A stretch of DNA of 64,000 nucleotides from Pedobacter sp. PF22-3 (GTDB lineage Bacteria; Bacteroidota; Bacteroidia; Sphingobacteriales; Sphingobacteriaceae): positions 248,001-312,000 of the forward strand of contig NZ_JAPIVP010000004.1 in the NCBI RefSeq assembly GCF_026239555.1. The letters are read 5' to 3'. Below the pieces are notes generated by a model that ran no database searches, was not told where the DNA came from, and saw only the letters and a program-made list of their open reading frames with translations. Made by a program: the position numbers and the translations under genes. Below are positions 43,875 through 52,159 of this stretch, piece after piece; position 1 is the first letter of the stretch, and each line of letters opens with the position of its first letter.

Positions 43875-44273
43875 CTATTCCTCTTCAAACATCCCACCCA
43901 ATAAATCATCTGTTTCACGACGATCTTTCTTCGTAGGTCGGCCGGTACCCCTATCTCTTTTTAGATTTGGCGCATGAAACATTGATTTAAAAGCATGGGT
44001 TTCTTCTACAGGCGTTAAATCTTTGTATTTGGTTAAGGCTGTCGGCGAATCTGTTCTGTTATAAGAAAGCGCTACAACTTCGATAATTTTCTTCTCAATC
44101 CCTTTTGATACCTGATAAACATCACCAACTTTCACAATAGCCGAAGGTTTAATATTCTGTCCCTTAAGCTTTACTCTACCCGCTTTACAGGCATCTGTAG
44201 CCAGGCTCCTTGTTTTAAACAGCCTGATTGCCCATAAATATTTATCTATCCGAAGTTTTTCTGTCTCTGTCAT
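43875..44273 (-). CDS. S4-domain RNA-binding protein (Hsp15-like)
   Basis: The 132-residue protein starts MTETEKLRIDKYLWAIRLFK at 44273; an upstream ATG at 44282 adds only MYL and lies next to a TAnnTTTG motif (44287-44280). Residues 8-70 are an S4 domain (KTRSLATDACKAGRVKLKG...VKVGDVYQVSKG) as in Hsp15, which binds stalled 50S subunits carrying peptidyl-tRNA. The C-terminal tail is charged (LKRDRGTGRPTKKDRRETDD). It is convergent with the EcsC gene without a spacer. Confidence 0.85.
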   Translation of the reverse strand: MTETEKLRIDKYLWAIRLFKTRSLATDACKAGRVKLKGQNIKPSAIVKVGDVYQVSKGIEKKIIEVVALSYNRTDSPTALTKYKDLTPVEETHAFKSMFHAPNLKRDRGTGRPTKKDRRETDDLLGGMFEEE

Positions 44274-44295
44274 CAAATACAAAAGTACGTAATTA

Positions 44296-44379
44296 GGTTA
44301 ACTGTAAAAACTGGTTAACCGGTTAATTGTCGATACGGCTTTCAACAATTAAGCGATTTAAACAATTAACCAGTTAACC
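44296..44379. repeat. GGTTAACTG word palindrome
   Basis: Left arm words GGTTAACTG, CTGGTTAACC, GGTTAATTGT; right arm ACAATTAAGC, ACAATTAACC, AGTTAACC: an imperfect 84-bp palindrome in the 183-bp gap before dapD. Confidence 0.55.
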
Positions 44380-44456
44380 CAAGAACAAAACAATTTATGC
44401 AATAAACCCTTTAATAAACAAAAATTGATTTATTTTGCGTAAAATTTAAAAACATC

Positions 44457-45275
44457 ATGTATTCAGATTTAAAGAAATTAATTGAAGCCGCTTGGGAAGA
44501 CAGAACACTTTTACAATATAGCAACTATTGCGAAGCCATCGAAACCGTAATTCAAGGTTTGGACAAAGGCGAAATCCGCGTAGCTGAACCAGTTTTAAAC
44601 TCTTGGGGCATTAATGAATGGGTAAAAAAGGCAGTAATTTTGTATTTCCCGATCCGCGAGATGAAGGAAATTAAAAGCGGTCCTTTTGTTTACCATGATA
44701 AAATGGAATTAAAAACCGATTACAAAACAACTGGTGTTCGTGTGGTACCTATGGCAAGTGCACGTTATGGTTCGTATTTGGCAAAAGGTGTAATCATGAT
44801 GCCATCGTACGTAAACATTGGCGCTTATGTTGATGAAGGTACCATGGTTGATACCTGGGCTACTGTTGGCTCTTGTGCACAAATTGGTAAACGCGTTCAC
44901 TTAAGTGGTGGTGTAGGTATTGGTGGTGTTTTAGAACCTGTACAAGCTGCTCCGGTTATTATCGAAGATGATGCCTTTTTAGGTTCAAGGGCTATTGTTG
45001 TAGAAGGTGTAAAAGTAGAAAGAGAAGCAGTTCTTGGTGCCAATGTAGTTTTAACAGCATCGACCAAAATTATTGATGTTACCGGCCCAACCCCTGTTGA
45101 ATATAAAGGCATTGTTCCTGCACGTTCAGTTGTAATACCAGGTAGCTATACTAAAAAATTCCCTGCTGGCGAATTTCAGGTGCCTTGCGCTTTAATTATC
45201 GGTAAACGTAAAGAAAGCACAGATAAGAAAACTTCACTTAACGATGCGTTAAGAGAAAATAATGTAGCCGTTTAA
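44457..45275 (+). CDS. dapD: 2,3,4,5-tetrahydropyridine-2,6-dicarboxylate N-succinyltransferase
   Basis: DapD adds succinyl-CoA to tetrahydrodipicolinate in the lysine/diaminopimelate pathway. The 272-residue protein is full length: an N-terminal helical domain (LKKLIEAAWEDR), then the left-handed beta-helix with hexapeptide repeats (MPSYVNIGAYVDEGTMVDTW, CAQIGKRVHLSGGVGIGGVL) and the C-terminal KSTDKKTSLNDALREN-like tail. The succinylase branch is implied. It is followed by a word palindrome and then the glycosyltransferase gene; no other dap genes are near. Confidence 0.95.
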   Translation: MYSDLKKLIEAAWEDRTLLQYSNYCEAIETVIQGLDKGEIRVAEPVLNSWGINEWVKKAVILYFPIREMKEIKSGPFVYHDKMELKTDYKTTGVRVVPMASARYGSYLAKGVIMMPSYVNIGAYVDEGTMVDTWATVGSCAQIGKRVHLSGGVGIGGVLEPVQAAPVIIEDDAFLGSRAIVVEGVKVEREAVLGANVVLTASTKIIDVTGPTPVEYKGIVPARSVVIPGSYTKKFPAGEFQVPCALIIGKRKESTDKKTSLNDALRENNVAV

Positions 45276-45283
45276 AATGGTAA

Positions 45284-45350
45284 AAGGTGTAAGGTTTAGG
45301 GTGTAAGGTAACATCAAGACCTTACACCTTATGCCTCAAACCTTAAACCT
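45284..45350. repeat. AAGGTGTAAGG word palindrome
   Basis: Left arm AAGGTGTAAGGTTTAGG plus GTGTAAGGT, right arm ACCTTACACCTT, ATGCCTCAAACC and TTAAACCT. It fills the whole 78-bp space between dapD and the glycosyltransferase start. Confidence 0.6.
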
Positions 45351-45353
45351 CTA

Positions 45354-46463
45354 ATGAAAATAGGATACGATGGCAAGCGTGCTGCCAATAATTTAACTGG
45401 CTTAGGCAATTACAGCCGTTCTTTAATTGAGCACCTGTCAGATCAGTTTCCTGAACACGAGTATTTGGTTTATGCCCCAAAGGTAAAATCAGCCAAACAG
45501 ATAGATACTTTTTTTGAAAAAGACAACATCGAACTGAAGCTTCCCAACAACGGGGCTTTTTTATGGAGAACGTTAAATATTCTAAAAGATTTAACCCAGG
45601 ATGACTGTCAGATTTTTCATGGCCTCAGTCATGAAATTCCGTTAGCCATACAGCATACCAGAATTAAATCAATTGTGACCATACATGATTTGATTTTTCT
45701 TCGCTATCCGCAGTATTACAAATTTATCGACCGGAAATTATACGAATGGAAAAGTAAATCTGCTTGCAAACGGGCCAATAAGATTATCGCGATCAGCCAA
45801 AAAACCAAGGAAGATATTATCGATTTATATGGAATTAACCCAGAAAAAATTGAAGTAATTTACCAAAGCTGTGATGATAGTTTTAAAACACCATTCCCTA
45901 AAGAAACTTTAAGCAGGATTAAGGCTACCTACAAACTGCCAGATAAATATATACTGAATGTTGGCACTATTGAAGAACGTAAAAATCTAACATTGGCTAT
46001 CCAGTCGCTAAAAGAAGTAAACGATGAATACAAATTGGTAGTGATAGGTAAGCAAACTCCCTATTTTAAGAGTGTTGAGAAAGAAATAGAAAAGCTTGGC
46101 CTTAAAAACAGGATCTTATTCTTAAAAAACATTCCTTTTACCGATTTGCCTGGCATTTACCAAATGGCGAGTGTTTTTGTTTATCCTTCCTTTTACGAGG
46201 GGTTTGGCATCCCAGTTATTGAGGCTTTATATTCGGGCGTTCCGGTAGTTGCAGCAACGGGCTCGTGTCTGGAGGAAGCTGGTGGTCCTAATAGTCTATA
46301 CATATCCCCAAAAGATGCTACCGGATTAGCAAAAGCAATTAATCAAATTGTGGAAAGTCCTCAACTACAAAAAGAAATGAAGGAAAAAGGGTTGGAATTT
46401 GTTCAAAAATTCAATAGTCCTATAGTTACGCAGCAATTAATGGATTGCTATCTGTCTCTTTAA
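45354..46463 (+). CDS. Glycosyltransferase, GT4 (group 1) family
   Basis: This 369-residue GT-B fold enzyme has an N-terminal acceptor domain with NNLTGLGNYSRSLIEHL and IVTIHDLIFLRYPQYY, a hinge near 185, and a C-terminal nucleotide-sugar domain with NVGTIEERKNLTLAI and the EX7E-type FYEGFGIPVIEALYSGVPVV. Members transfer hexoses or mannose to surface glycans or lipids. Sugar and acceptor are unknown, and no polysaccharide cluster surrounds it. Confidence 0.88.
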   Translation: MKIGYDGKRAANNLTGLGNYSRSLIEHLSDQFPEHEYLVYAPKVKSAKQIDTFFEKDNIELKLPNNGAFLWRTLNILKDLTQDDCQIFHGLSHEIPLAIQHTRIKSIVTIHDLIFLRYPQYYKFIDRKLYEWKSKSACKRANKIIAISQKTKEDIIDLYGINPEKIEVIYQSCDDSFKTPFPKETLSRIKATYKLPDKYILNVGTIEERKNLTLAIQSLKEVNDEYKLVVIGKQTPYFKSVEKEIEKLGLKNRILFLKNIPFTDLPGIYQMASVFVYPSFYEGFGIPVIEALYSGVPVVAATGSCLEEAGGPNSLYISPKDATGLAKAINQIVESPQLQKEMKEKGLEFVQKFNSPIVTQQLMDCYLSL

Positions 46464-46491
46464 TCGTTACATATATATTTTTTATGCGTGT

Positions 46492-46604
46492 CGTCACCCT
46501 GAATTTATTTCAGGGTCTTTCATGCTAAAAAGATGCTGACCACGAAGTAGCTATTAGGCCTTTAAAACAATAAAAACTGCTAATAAAATAAATTCAGCAT
46601 GACG
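46492..46604. repeat. CGTCA-TGACG repeat with nested insert, P11
   Basis: Left arm CCCTGAATTTATTTCAGGG; right arm split after GATGCTGA by a 47-bp insert at 46540-46586 that starts CCACGAAGTAGC, TATTAG and ends CTAATA; then AATAAATTCAGCATGACG completes the arm. Confidence 0.75.
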
Positions 46605-46671
46605 ATCGCAGTAGGTAAAAGAGCTATCAAAAGCAATCATTATAACCCAATACTAATCGACTTGTGTTAAC

Positions 46672-46712
46672 AAAAAAAGGGCTCGAATTATTTAAAATTC
46701 AAAAGCCCTTTT
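46672..46712 (-). terminator. Terminator of the first DUF4136 gene
   Basis: Minus-strand AAAAGGGCTTTTGAATTTTA...ATTCGAGCCC followed by TTTTTTTG; A and T runs flank both sides, so it may serve both strands. Confidence 0.8.
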
Positions 46713-46732
46713 ATAATATTAATTTTTACTAC

Positions 46733-47287
46733 TTATTTAGCCGTAACACCATTTGATGGATATTGCGCCAATATTTCTTTTACGCCGGTATACAAACGTT
46801 GTTCTCTTTTATTAAAGTTATCAAGGTTAAAACCTGATCCCTGTCCGTGCCAGAATAAAATCTTTTTAGCCGGATCCAGAAAATCAATAACAATGGTACC
46901 GTCAATATACTGGTTCACGTAGGTTCCCCCACCCCAGAAAGGATTTCCCCAGCCACCACGCCAGCCCCATCCCCAGCCGCCATAATAACCTGGGCCATAT
47001 ACATCGGTTTTTTCGCGGGCAACCACTACCAAATTAACCAATAGATCTGGGCGATCTGATTTTGTAAAGCCTTTCGCATTCATTTCAGATTCAACCGCAG
47101 CCATTAACCTGCGCTTGTCTAAATTGTTGAGCTTAATTCTTGCGATACCTTTATCGTAAAAATTGTAAGTTTTATAACCGCTTAAATCAACATCTTTATC
47201 ATAATCTGATGCGGTGCGGAGTGTTGTACATCCTGCTAATGCCAATACCACTGTAAAAAGCATTAATAATTTTTGTGCTGTTCTCAT
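46733..47287 (-). CDS. DUF4136-family lipoprotein, Gly/Trp-rich insert
   Basis: The 184-residue lipoprotein has Cys20 in LALAGCTTL. DUF4136 blocks are present: VDLSGYKTYNFYD, LDKRRLMAAVESEMNAKGF, PDLLVNLVV and GTIVIDFLDPAKKILFWHGQG. Between them (about residues 98-123) lies a Gly/Trp/Tyr-rich stretch (YYGGWGWGWRGGWGNPFWGG) not found in the paralogue upstream. The role is unknown; the family is common in Bacteroidota and Proteobacteria envelopes. Confidence 0.88.
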   Translation of the reverse strand: MRTAQKLLMLFTVVLALAGCTTLRTASDYDKDVDLSGYKTYNFYDKGIARIKLNNLDKRRLMAAVESEMNAKGFTKSDRPDLLVNLVVVAREKTDVYGPGYYGGWGWGWRGGWGNPFWGGGTYVNQYIDGTIVIDFLDPAKKILFWHGQGSGFNLDNFNKREQRLYTGVKEILAQYPSNGVTAK

Positions 47288-47465
47288 TTTGTGCGTTGTT
47301 GTATAAATAACCCGACATAAATATAACGATCTTGCATATCAAAATGGAAATCATTTAACATTTTTTTACAATCAGATTTTATCTATAAAACGATTTCTAC
47401 TTGATTATGTTTTGACGTTATATCACTCAGACTAAATATTTTACAATAGGATTAAATGGATCAAA

Positions 47466-48017
47466 TTAATAAATCGGAGGATATTCCGATAAGATCTGTT
47501 TAACAGCCAGATTTATCCTGTTTTCTCTATTCTCATAATCATCAAAATTAAAACCTGACCCTACCCCATGCCACATAATTGCCTTGGTTTCAGGATTCAA
47601 AAAATCAATAATAATGGTGCCACTTTGATATGGCTTGCTGGAACTGAGGGGGCCAAATTGCGAATCTTTCCATTGATAGGATAATGAAGTTGCATCCCAT
47701 TGATAACCGCCTCCACTATAACCCCAATCTGCCCTCGTATTCATGCTGCTCAAAATCGCTACATTAACTAAAAAATCTGGCTGAGCTGATTTAACAAAAC
47801 CTTTTTTTGCCATAGCAATTTCAACTGCATTTAACATCCTGGGCTTGTCGAGATTGTTTAATTGCAAATGTTCAATTCCTTTTTCGTAATAAGCAAAGGA
47901 TTTCAACCTAGAAAAATCGATTTTCTTATCGTAATCTGATGCGGTAAGCACAGAGATGCAACTGGTAAATGCCATTACAATAGTAATCAGCATACCCCAT
48001 TTAAGTGTGTGTTTCAT
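47466..48017 (-). CDS. DUF4136-family lipoprotein, paralogue
   Basis: The 183-residue lipoprotein has Cys20 (IVMAFTSC). It shares SDYDKxxDxSxxKxxxxYxKGI, LNNLDKPRML, and GTIIIDFLNPETKAIMWHGVGSGFN with the neighbour, in the same order, so the pair arose by tandem duplication. In place of the Gly/Trp stretch it has WGYSGGGYQWDATSLSYQW. It lies 178 bp upstream of the other copy on the same strand; no terminator separates them visibly. Confidence 0.86.
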   Translation of the reverse strand: MKHTLKWGMLITIVMAFTSCISVLTASDYDKKIDFSRLKSFAYYEKGIEHLQLNNLDKPRMLNAVEIAMAKKGFVKSAQPDFLVNVAILSSMNTRADWGYSGGGYQWDATSLSYQWKDSQFGPLSSSKPYQSGTIIIDFLNPETKAIMWHGVGSGFNFDDYENRENRINLAVKQILSEYPPIY

Positions 48018-48211
48018 TTGATGTTTTATTTAATAACCTATTACTAAAATACTAGTTTATTGGATTAAACCACATCAGTTGAAATAAATAAAAGATAAAG
48101 AATATGTTACGATCTTAAATATTACTTTATTGATATGTATGTTTCATATAGAAATATCTGACACCAACATGAAATACACATTAAGATTATCTAAACTTCC
48201 TCTTAATAAAT

Positions 48212-48219
48212 TAACTTTG
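48212..48219 (+). promoter_or_regulatory. TAACTTTG -7-like motif abutting the TsaC-type start
   Basis: Fits TAnnTTTG but ends only 4 bp before the ATG at 48224, which would give a leaderless or nearly leaderless transcript. May be chance. Confidence 0.25.
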
Positions 48220-48223
48220 CAAA

Positions 48224-48790
48224 ATGCTAAAAGATGAGATTAACAAAGCTTTAGAAGTATTAAAATCAGGCGGGGTGATCCTCTATCCTACCGATACCAT
48301 TTGGGGAATAGGCTGCGATGCCACAAATCCTGAAGCGGTAGATAAAGTGCTTAAAATAAAAAATCGTCCCGCTGAAAAGAGCTTAATTGTTTTATTGGAT
48401 GTAGACAGCAAACTGCAGAGTTATGTTACTGAAATACCCGAAGTGGCTTACGACCTGATCGAATATGCAGAAAACCCACTTACCATCGTTTTTTCAGACG
48501 CCAAAAATCTGGCTCCAAATGTAATTAACGCAGATGGCAGTATAGGCATCAGAATTGTTAAACACGATTTCTGTACACCACTAATCCAACGTTTTAGAAA
48601 ACCTATCGTTTCTACCTCAGCAAATTTAAGCGGACAACCTTCGCCAAAATTCTTTGACGACATTGATCATGAAATCATCCATGCTGTTGATTATGTGGTA
48701 GATTTTGACCAGGAAAATCGGACGAACAAAAAACCATCAACCATCATGAAACTTTCACCTGGTGGACAGTTTGAATTTATTCGAAAGTAA
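48224..48790 (+). CDS. tsaC: L-threonylcarbamoyladenylate synthase, TsaC/YrdC/Sua5 type
   Basis: The 188-residue single YrdC domain has GGVILYPTDTIWGIGCDA, the K-x-R region KIKNRPAEKSLIVLL, and the late STSANLSGQPSP. It makes threonylcarbamoyl-AMP from threonine, bicarbonate and ATP, the first step towards t6A37 in tRNAs reading ANN codons. It has no C-terminal Sua5 domain. YciO-type paralogues look alike; the complete motifs favour TsaC. It is one of three tRNA-related genes in 48-52 kb, all on the plus strand. Confidence 0.85.
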   Translation: MLKDEINKALEVLKSGGVILYPTDTIWGIGCDATNPEAVDKVLKIKNRPAEKSLIVLLDVDSKLQSYVTEIPEVAYDLIEYAENPLTIVFSDAKNLAPNVINADGSIGIRIVKHDFCTPLIQRFRKPIVSTSANLSGQPSPKFFDDIDHEIIHAVDYVVDFDQENRTNKKPSTIMKLSPGGQFEFIRK

Positions 48791-48850
48791 AGCCCAATAC
48801 CTAAAGGGGCTTTGAATCTTTGATAGTCTTTACCGACCAAATGTTTTGCT

Positions 48851-48858
48851 TAATTTTG
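48851..48858 (+). promoter_or_regulatory. Possible -7 element of the nucleotidyltransferase gene
   Basis: TAATTTTG matches TAnnTTTG, 22 bp before the ATG at 48881. Confidence 0.35.
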
Positions 48859-48880
48859 AACAAATAAACTACCCTTACAT

Positions 48881-50335
48881 ATGCAGTCTGATTTAAACGA
48901 AGGGAACCCCAAGTCCCTTTCAGGGGATTTAGGGGTACACCTACAAAATCCAATATTTAAAACCTTATCACAAATTGCCGATAAGAACAAAACCGAAGCA
49001 TATGTAATCGGAGGATTTGTTCGCGATTTATTTTTAGATCGCCCTTCAAAAGATATTGATGTGGTTGTTGTGGGCAGCGGAATAGCATATGCTGAAACTG
49101 TTGGCAGAAAACTAAACGCAAAAGTGGCTGTTTTTAAAAATTTCGGCACAGCAAATATCAAATTTCAGGATTTAGAAATTGAGTTTGTAGGCGCCCGGAA
49201 AGAATCCTATCGTTCTGATTCGCGTAAACCCATTGTGGAAGACGGTACTTTAGCAGACGACCAGCTCCGGAGAGATTTTACCATCAATGCGCTAGCGATC
49301 AATTTAAATGCGGAACATTTTGGTGAATTGCTGGATCCGTTTGACGGGATTAAAGATCTCGAAAATAAGTTGATCCGTACGCCGCTTGATCCTGAAATTA
49401 CCTTTTCTGATGATCCATTACGCATGATGCGGGCCATCCGTTTTGCTTCACAACTTAATTTCAACATAGATCAAGTCGCACTTAACGCGATAAAGGCACA
49501 AAAACAGCGTATCGCTATTGTGTCAAAAGAACGGATTACAGACGAGATGAATAAAATCATTCTCTCCAAAAAGCCCTCGATAGGCTTTAAATACCTTTTC
49601 GATACCGGATTATTACATCTCGTTTTTCCTCAGATGGCGCAGCTTTATGGCGTGGAAATTATTAAAGGAAAAGGACATAAAGACAATTTTTATCATACAC
49701 TGGAAGTATTGGACAATATTTGTGCAGATACCGATGATTTATGGTTGCGCTGGGCAGCTATTTTACATGATATAGCCAAGCCTGCTACCAAACGCTTTGA
49801 AGAAGGCCACGGTTGGACATTCCACGGCCACGAAGATAGAGGGGCAAGAATGGTTCCGAAAATATTTGCACAGCTGAAACTTCCTTTAAATGAAAAGATG
49901 AAGTATGTGCAAAAATTGGTTCAACTGCATTTACGTCCAATTGTGCTGGCACAGGAAACTGTTACAGATTCTGCCGTAAGACGATTACTTTTTGATGCAG
50001 GAGAAGAAATTGAAAGCCTGATGTTACTATGCAATGCCGATGTAACCACCAAAAACGAATACAAGAAAACAAAATACAGAAACAACTTTGAACTGGTAAA
50101 ACAAAAGCTCAGGGATGTTGAAGAACGTGATAAAATCAGAAACTGGCAACCTCCAATTACTGGTAACGATATTATGGAAACTTTTGGTCTGGAGGCAGGT
50201 AAAGAAGTGGGTATCATTAAAAACGCTATTCGTGAGGCCATATTGGAAGGTGAGATCACAAACGATTATCAGGAAGCGTTTAATTTTATGCTCAATCAGG
50301 CAAAACAAATGGGATTAAATCCTGTTAATAAATAA
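48881..50335 (+). CDS. cca: tRNA nucleotidyltransferase family protein (CCA-adding type) with HD domain
   Basis: The protein has 484 residues. A class II nucleotidyltransferase head: [23 protein letters not shown] carries the GG and DxD metal motif, then [13 protein letters not shown] and [12 protein letters not shown]. The middle and C-terminal part has an HD phosphohydrolase signature ([28 protein letters not shown]). CCA-adding enzymes and poly(A) polymerases of this class are hard to tell apart; in Bacteroidota this form is normally the CCA-adding enzyme. It is followed 100 bp later by the pRiA4b-like gene. Confidence 0.88.
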   Translation: MQSDLNEGNPKSLSGDLGVHLQNPIFKTLSQIADKNKTEAYVIGGFVRDLFLDRPSKDIDVVVVGSGIAYAETVGRKLNAKVAVFKNFGTANIKFQDLEIEFVGARKESYRSDSRKPIVEDGTLADDQLRRDFTINALAINLNAEHFGELLDPFDGIKDLENKLIRTPLDPEITFSDDPLRMMRAIRFASQLNFNIDQVALNAIKAQKQRIAIVSKERITDEMNKIILSKKPSIGFKYLFDTGLLHLVFPQMAQLYGVEIIKGKGHKDNFYHTLEVLDNICADTDDLWLRWAAILHDIAKPATKRFEEGHGWTFHGHEDRGARMVPKIFAQLKLPLNEKMKYVQKLVQLHLRPIVLAQETVTDSAVRRLLFDAGEEIESLMLLCNADVTTKNEYKKTKYRNNFELVKQKLRDVEERDKIRNWQPPITGNDIMETFGLEAGKEVGIIKNAIREAILEGEITNDYQEAFNFMLNQAKQMGLNPVNK

Positions 50336-50434
50336 TTTAATTGCCGTAACAATATGAATATGGTGCCTTTTAGGGCACATCATGTTTGTGGTAATTATAA
50401 ATTAACTTTATTTTTACTGTTCCAAAATACAATA

Positions 50435-51082
50435 ATGGCTATTTATAAATTTAGAATTACTTTTGAAGATTTTGATGATGTTGTGAGAGAGATCGACATT
50501 AAATCAAACCAAACATTTGAAGACCTCCATAAGGCTATTCACAGATCTACTGGTTATAATGCAGAGAAACCTTCTTCTTTTTATGTAAGTACCGATAATT
50601 GGCTAAAAGGCGATGAAATTGCTTATTTACCAAACGAACGTAAAAAAGACCGTGTAGTTTTAATGGAGAATTCCAAACTGAGCGGTTTTATTGAAGATCC
50701 ACATCAAAAGTTTTACTATATCTATAATTTCGATCGCCCTTATGATTTCCATGTAGAACTGGTAAAAATCATACTGGATGCAGACCCTAATATCGAATAT
50801 CCATTTTTAGCCAAAAGCACAGGTGAAGCGCCAAAAATAATGGAGCAAAATAGTCCACAAGCTGTTGACCCTAGAGGTGCGGCGGCGGCAGCCAGTGAAT
50901 TTGATTTCTTAAATGAAATGAACTTTGTACCTGAAGATACCGACGAATTAGAAGCTATGGGCGAAATGGGGATCAACGAGAAAGAGCGGGACGAAGACGA
51001 AGAAAATGAAGAAGACGAATTTGGAGATGAATTTTCTGATGACGATCACTTCGAAGATGAGAGCCACAAAGATGACTATTAA
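50435..51082 (+). CDS. pRiA4b ORF-3-like protein with acidic tail
   Basis: Start at ATG 50435 (MAIYKFRITFEDFDDVV) rather than 50354, because the first 27 residues of the longer frame are not domain-like. The 215-residue protein has the pRiA4b ORF-3-like fold (TFEDLHKAIHRSTGYNAEKP, SSFYVSTDNWLKGDEI, YYIYNFDRPYDFHVELVKI). The last 60 residues are almost purely Asp/Glu (DEDEENEEDEFGDEFSDDDH). Databases often name this family IS1096 passenger TnpR-like, but no transposon is here. The function is unknown. Confidence 0.82.
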   Translation: MAIYKFRITFEDFDDVVREIDIKSNQTFEDLHKAIHRSTGYNAEKPSSFYVSTDNWLKGDEIAYLPNERKKDRVVLMENSKLSGFIEDPHQKFYYIYNFDRPYDFHVELVKIILDADPNIEYPFLAKSTGEAPKIMEQNSPQAVDPRGAAAAASEFDFLNEMNFVPEDTDELEAMGEMGINEKERDEDEENEEDEFGDEFSDDDHFEDESHKDDY

Positions 51083-51092
51083 TCTTCTTTAC

Positions 51093-51119
51093 CGTCATGC
51101 TGAATTTATTTCAGCATCT
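51093..51119. repeat. Half copy of the CGTCA-TGACG repeat, P12
   Basis: Only the CGTCATGCTGAA...TTTCAGCATCT arm is present; no second arm follows. Confidence 0.65.
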
Positions 51120-51134
51120 ATCTAAATAAATTTT

Positions 51135-51169
51135 AAGTCAGATGTAAAGCTCATCTGACTTTTTCTTTT
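51135..51169 (+). terminator. Terminator upstream of miaA
   Basis: AAGTCAGATG...CATCTGACTT followed by TTTCTTTT, ending 9 bp before the miaA ATG; it would separate miaA from the upstream gene, or attenuate read-through. Confidence 0.75.
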
Positions 51170-51178
51170 AAAATAATT

Positions 51179-52114
51179 ATGCTGACAGCTAAACAATTTT
51201 TAAAAAAAAACAAAACCTTAATATCCGTTGTTGGCCCTACTGCCATTGGCAAAACAGCCTTAGCTATCCAGCTGGCACAACATTTTGGCACAGAAATTAT
51301 TTCTGCAGATTCCCGCCAGTTTTTTAAAGAAATGGCAATAGGCACTGCAAAACCCAATGCAGCAGAACTGGCTGCGGTTAAGCATCATTTTATTGACTCT
51401 CACACTGTAAAGGAATTATTTAGTACAGGTGATTTTGAGGTACAAGGTTTAAAGAAATTGGAAGAAATTTTCCAAAACCATGATCTCGCTATTATGGTAG
51501 GAGGCTCTGGATTATATGTAAATGCTTTAATAAATGGTTTAGATGAAATGCCTGATATCGATTTATCAATCAGGGAAAAACTAAATAAACAATTTGAAGA
51601 AGAAGGCTTAGCTGTTATACAAAGTCAGCTGGCCGAATTAGACCCTGAGTATTTTGCAAAAGTAGACCAACAAAATCCACAAAGAATGATCAGGGGTTTG
51701 GAGGTGTATTTATCAACGGGTCAAAAACTTTCTTCAATGCTTTCGGCAACAAAAAAGGAAAGACCATTTAATATTATTAAAGTAGGGTTAAATACCGATC
51801 GGGCTATTCTTTATGATCGAATTAACAGCAGAGTTGATCAAATGATGGCTGATGGCTTAGTAGATGAAGTAAAATCGCTCATCTCATTCAGAAAATATAA
51901 TGCGCTAAATACGGTAGGTTATAGTGAATTTTTCGATTACCTGGACGGAAAATTAACTCTTGCAGATGCCGTTGCCGCGATCAAACAGAACACCCGTCGC
52001 TTTGCCAAGCGTCAGCTTACCTGGTTTAGAAAAGATGAGGAAATCAACTGGTTTGAACCTGATGAACGTACAGACATTATCCACTTTGTGACGAATAAAA
52101 TAACCGGAAAATAA
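51179..52114 (+). CDS. miaA: tRNA dimethylallyltransferase
   Basis: MiaA transfers a dimethylallyl group to N6 of A37 in tRNAs reading UNN codons. The 311-residue protein is standard: P-loop GPTAIGKT at 19-26, SADSRQFFKEMAIGTAKP, the Asp/Arg region VGGSGLYVNALINGLD, and the C-terminal KQNTRRFAKRQLTWFR. The start follows a terminator by only 9 bp, so its own promoter must overlap that structure or lie further upstream. Convergent with the SGNH-hydrolase gene. Confidence 0.95.
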   Translation: MLTAKQFLKKNKTLISVVGPTAIGKTALAIQLAQHFGTEIISADSRQFFKEMAIGTAKPNAAELAAVKHHFIDSHTVKELFSTGDFEVQGLKKLEEIFQNHDLAIMVGGSGLYVNALINGLDEMPDIDLSIREKLNKQFEEEGLAVIQSQLAELDPEYFAKVDQQNPQRMIRGLEVYLSTGQKLSSMLSATKKERPFNIIKVGLNTDRAILYDRINSRVDQMMADGLVDEVKSLISFRKYNALNTVGYSEFFDYLDGKLTLADAVAAIKQNTRRFAKRQLTWFRKDEEINWFEPDERTDIIHFVTNKITGK

Positions 52115-52145
52115 AAAAGGGGAGCATAAATACTCCCCTTTTACA
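52114..52145 (+). terminator. Terminator of miaA
   Basis: AAAAGGGGAGCATAAATACTCCCCTTTT, symmetrical A and T runs; may also serve the convergent SGNH-hydrolase gene. Confidence 0.85.
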
Positions 52146-52159
52146 TAAATCTTTATATC

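Noticed and set aside
50435..51082. Transposon passenger gene (IS1096 TnpR-like name of the family)
   Set aside because: No transposase, inverted repeats or target duplication nearby; it sits among housekeeping tRNA genes, so the family name is not evidence of a mobile element.
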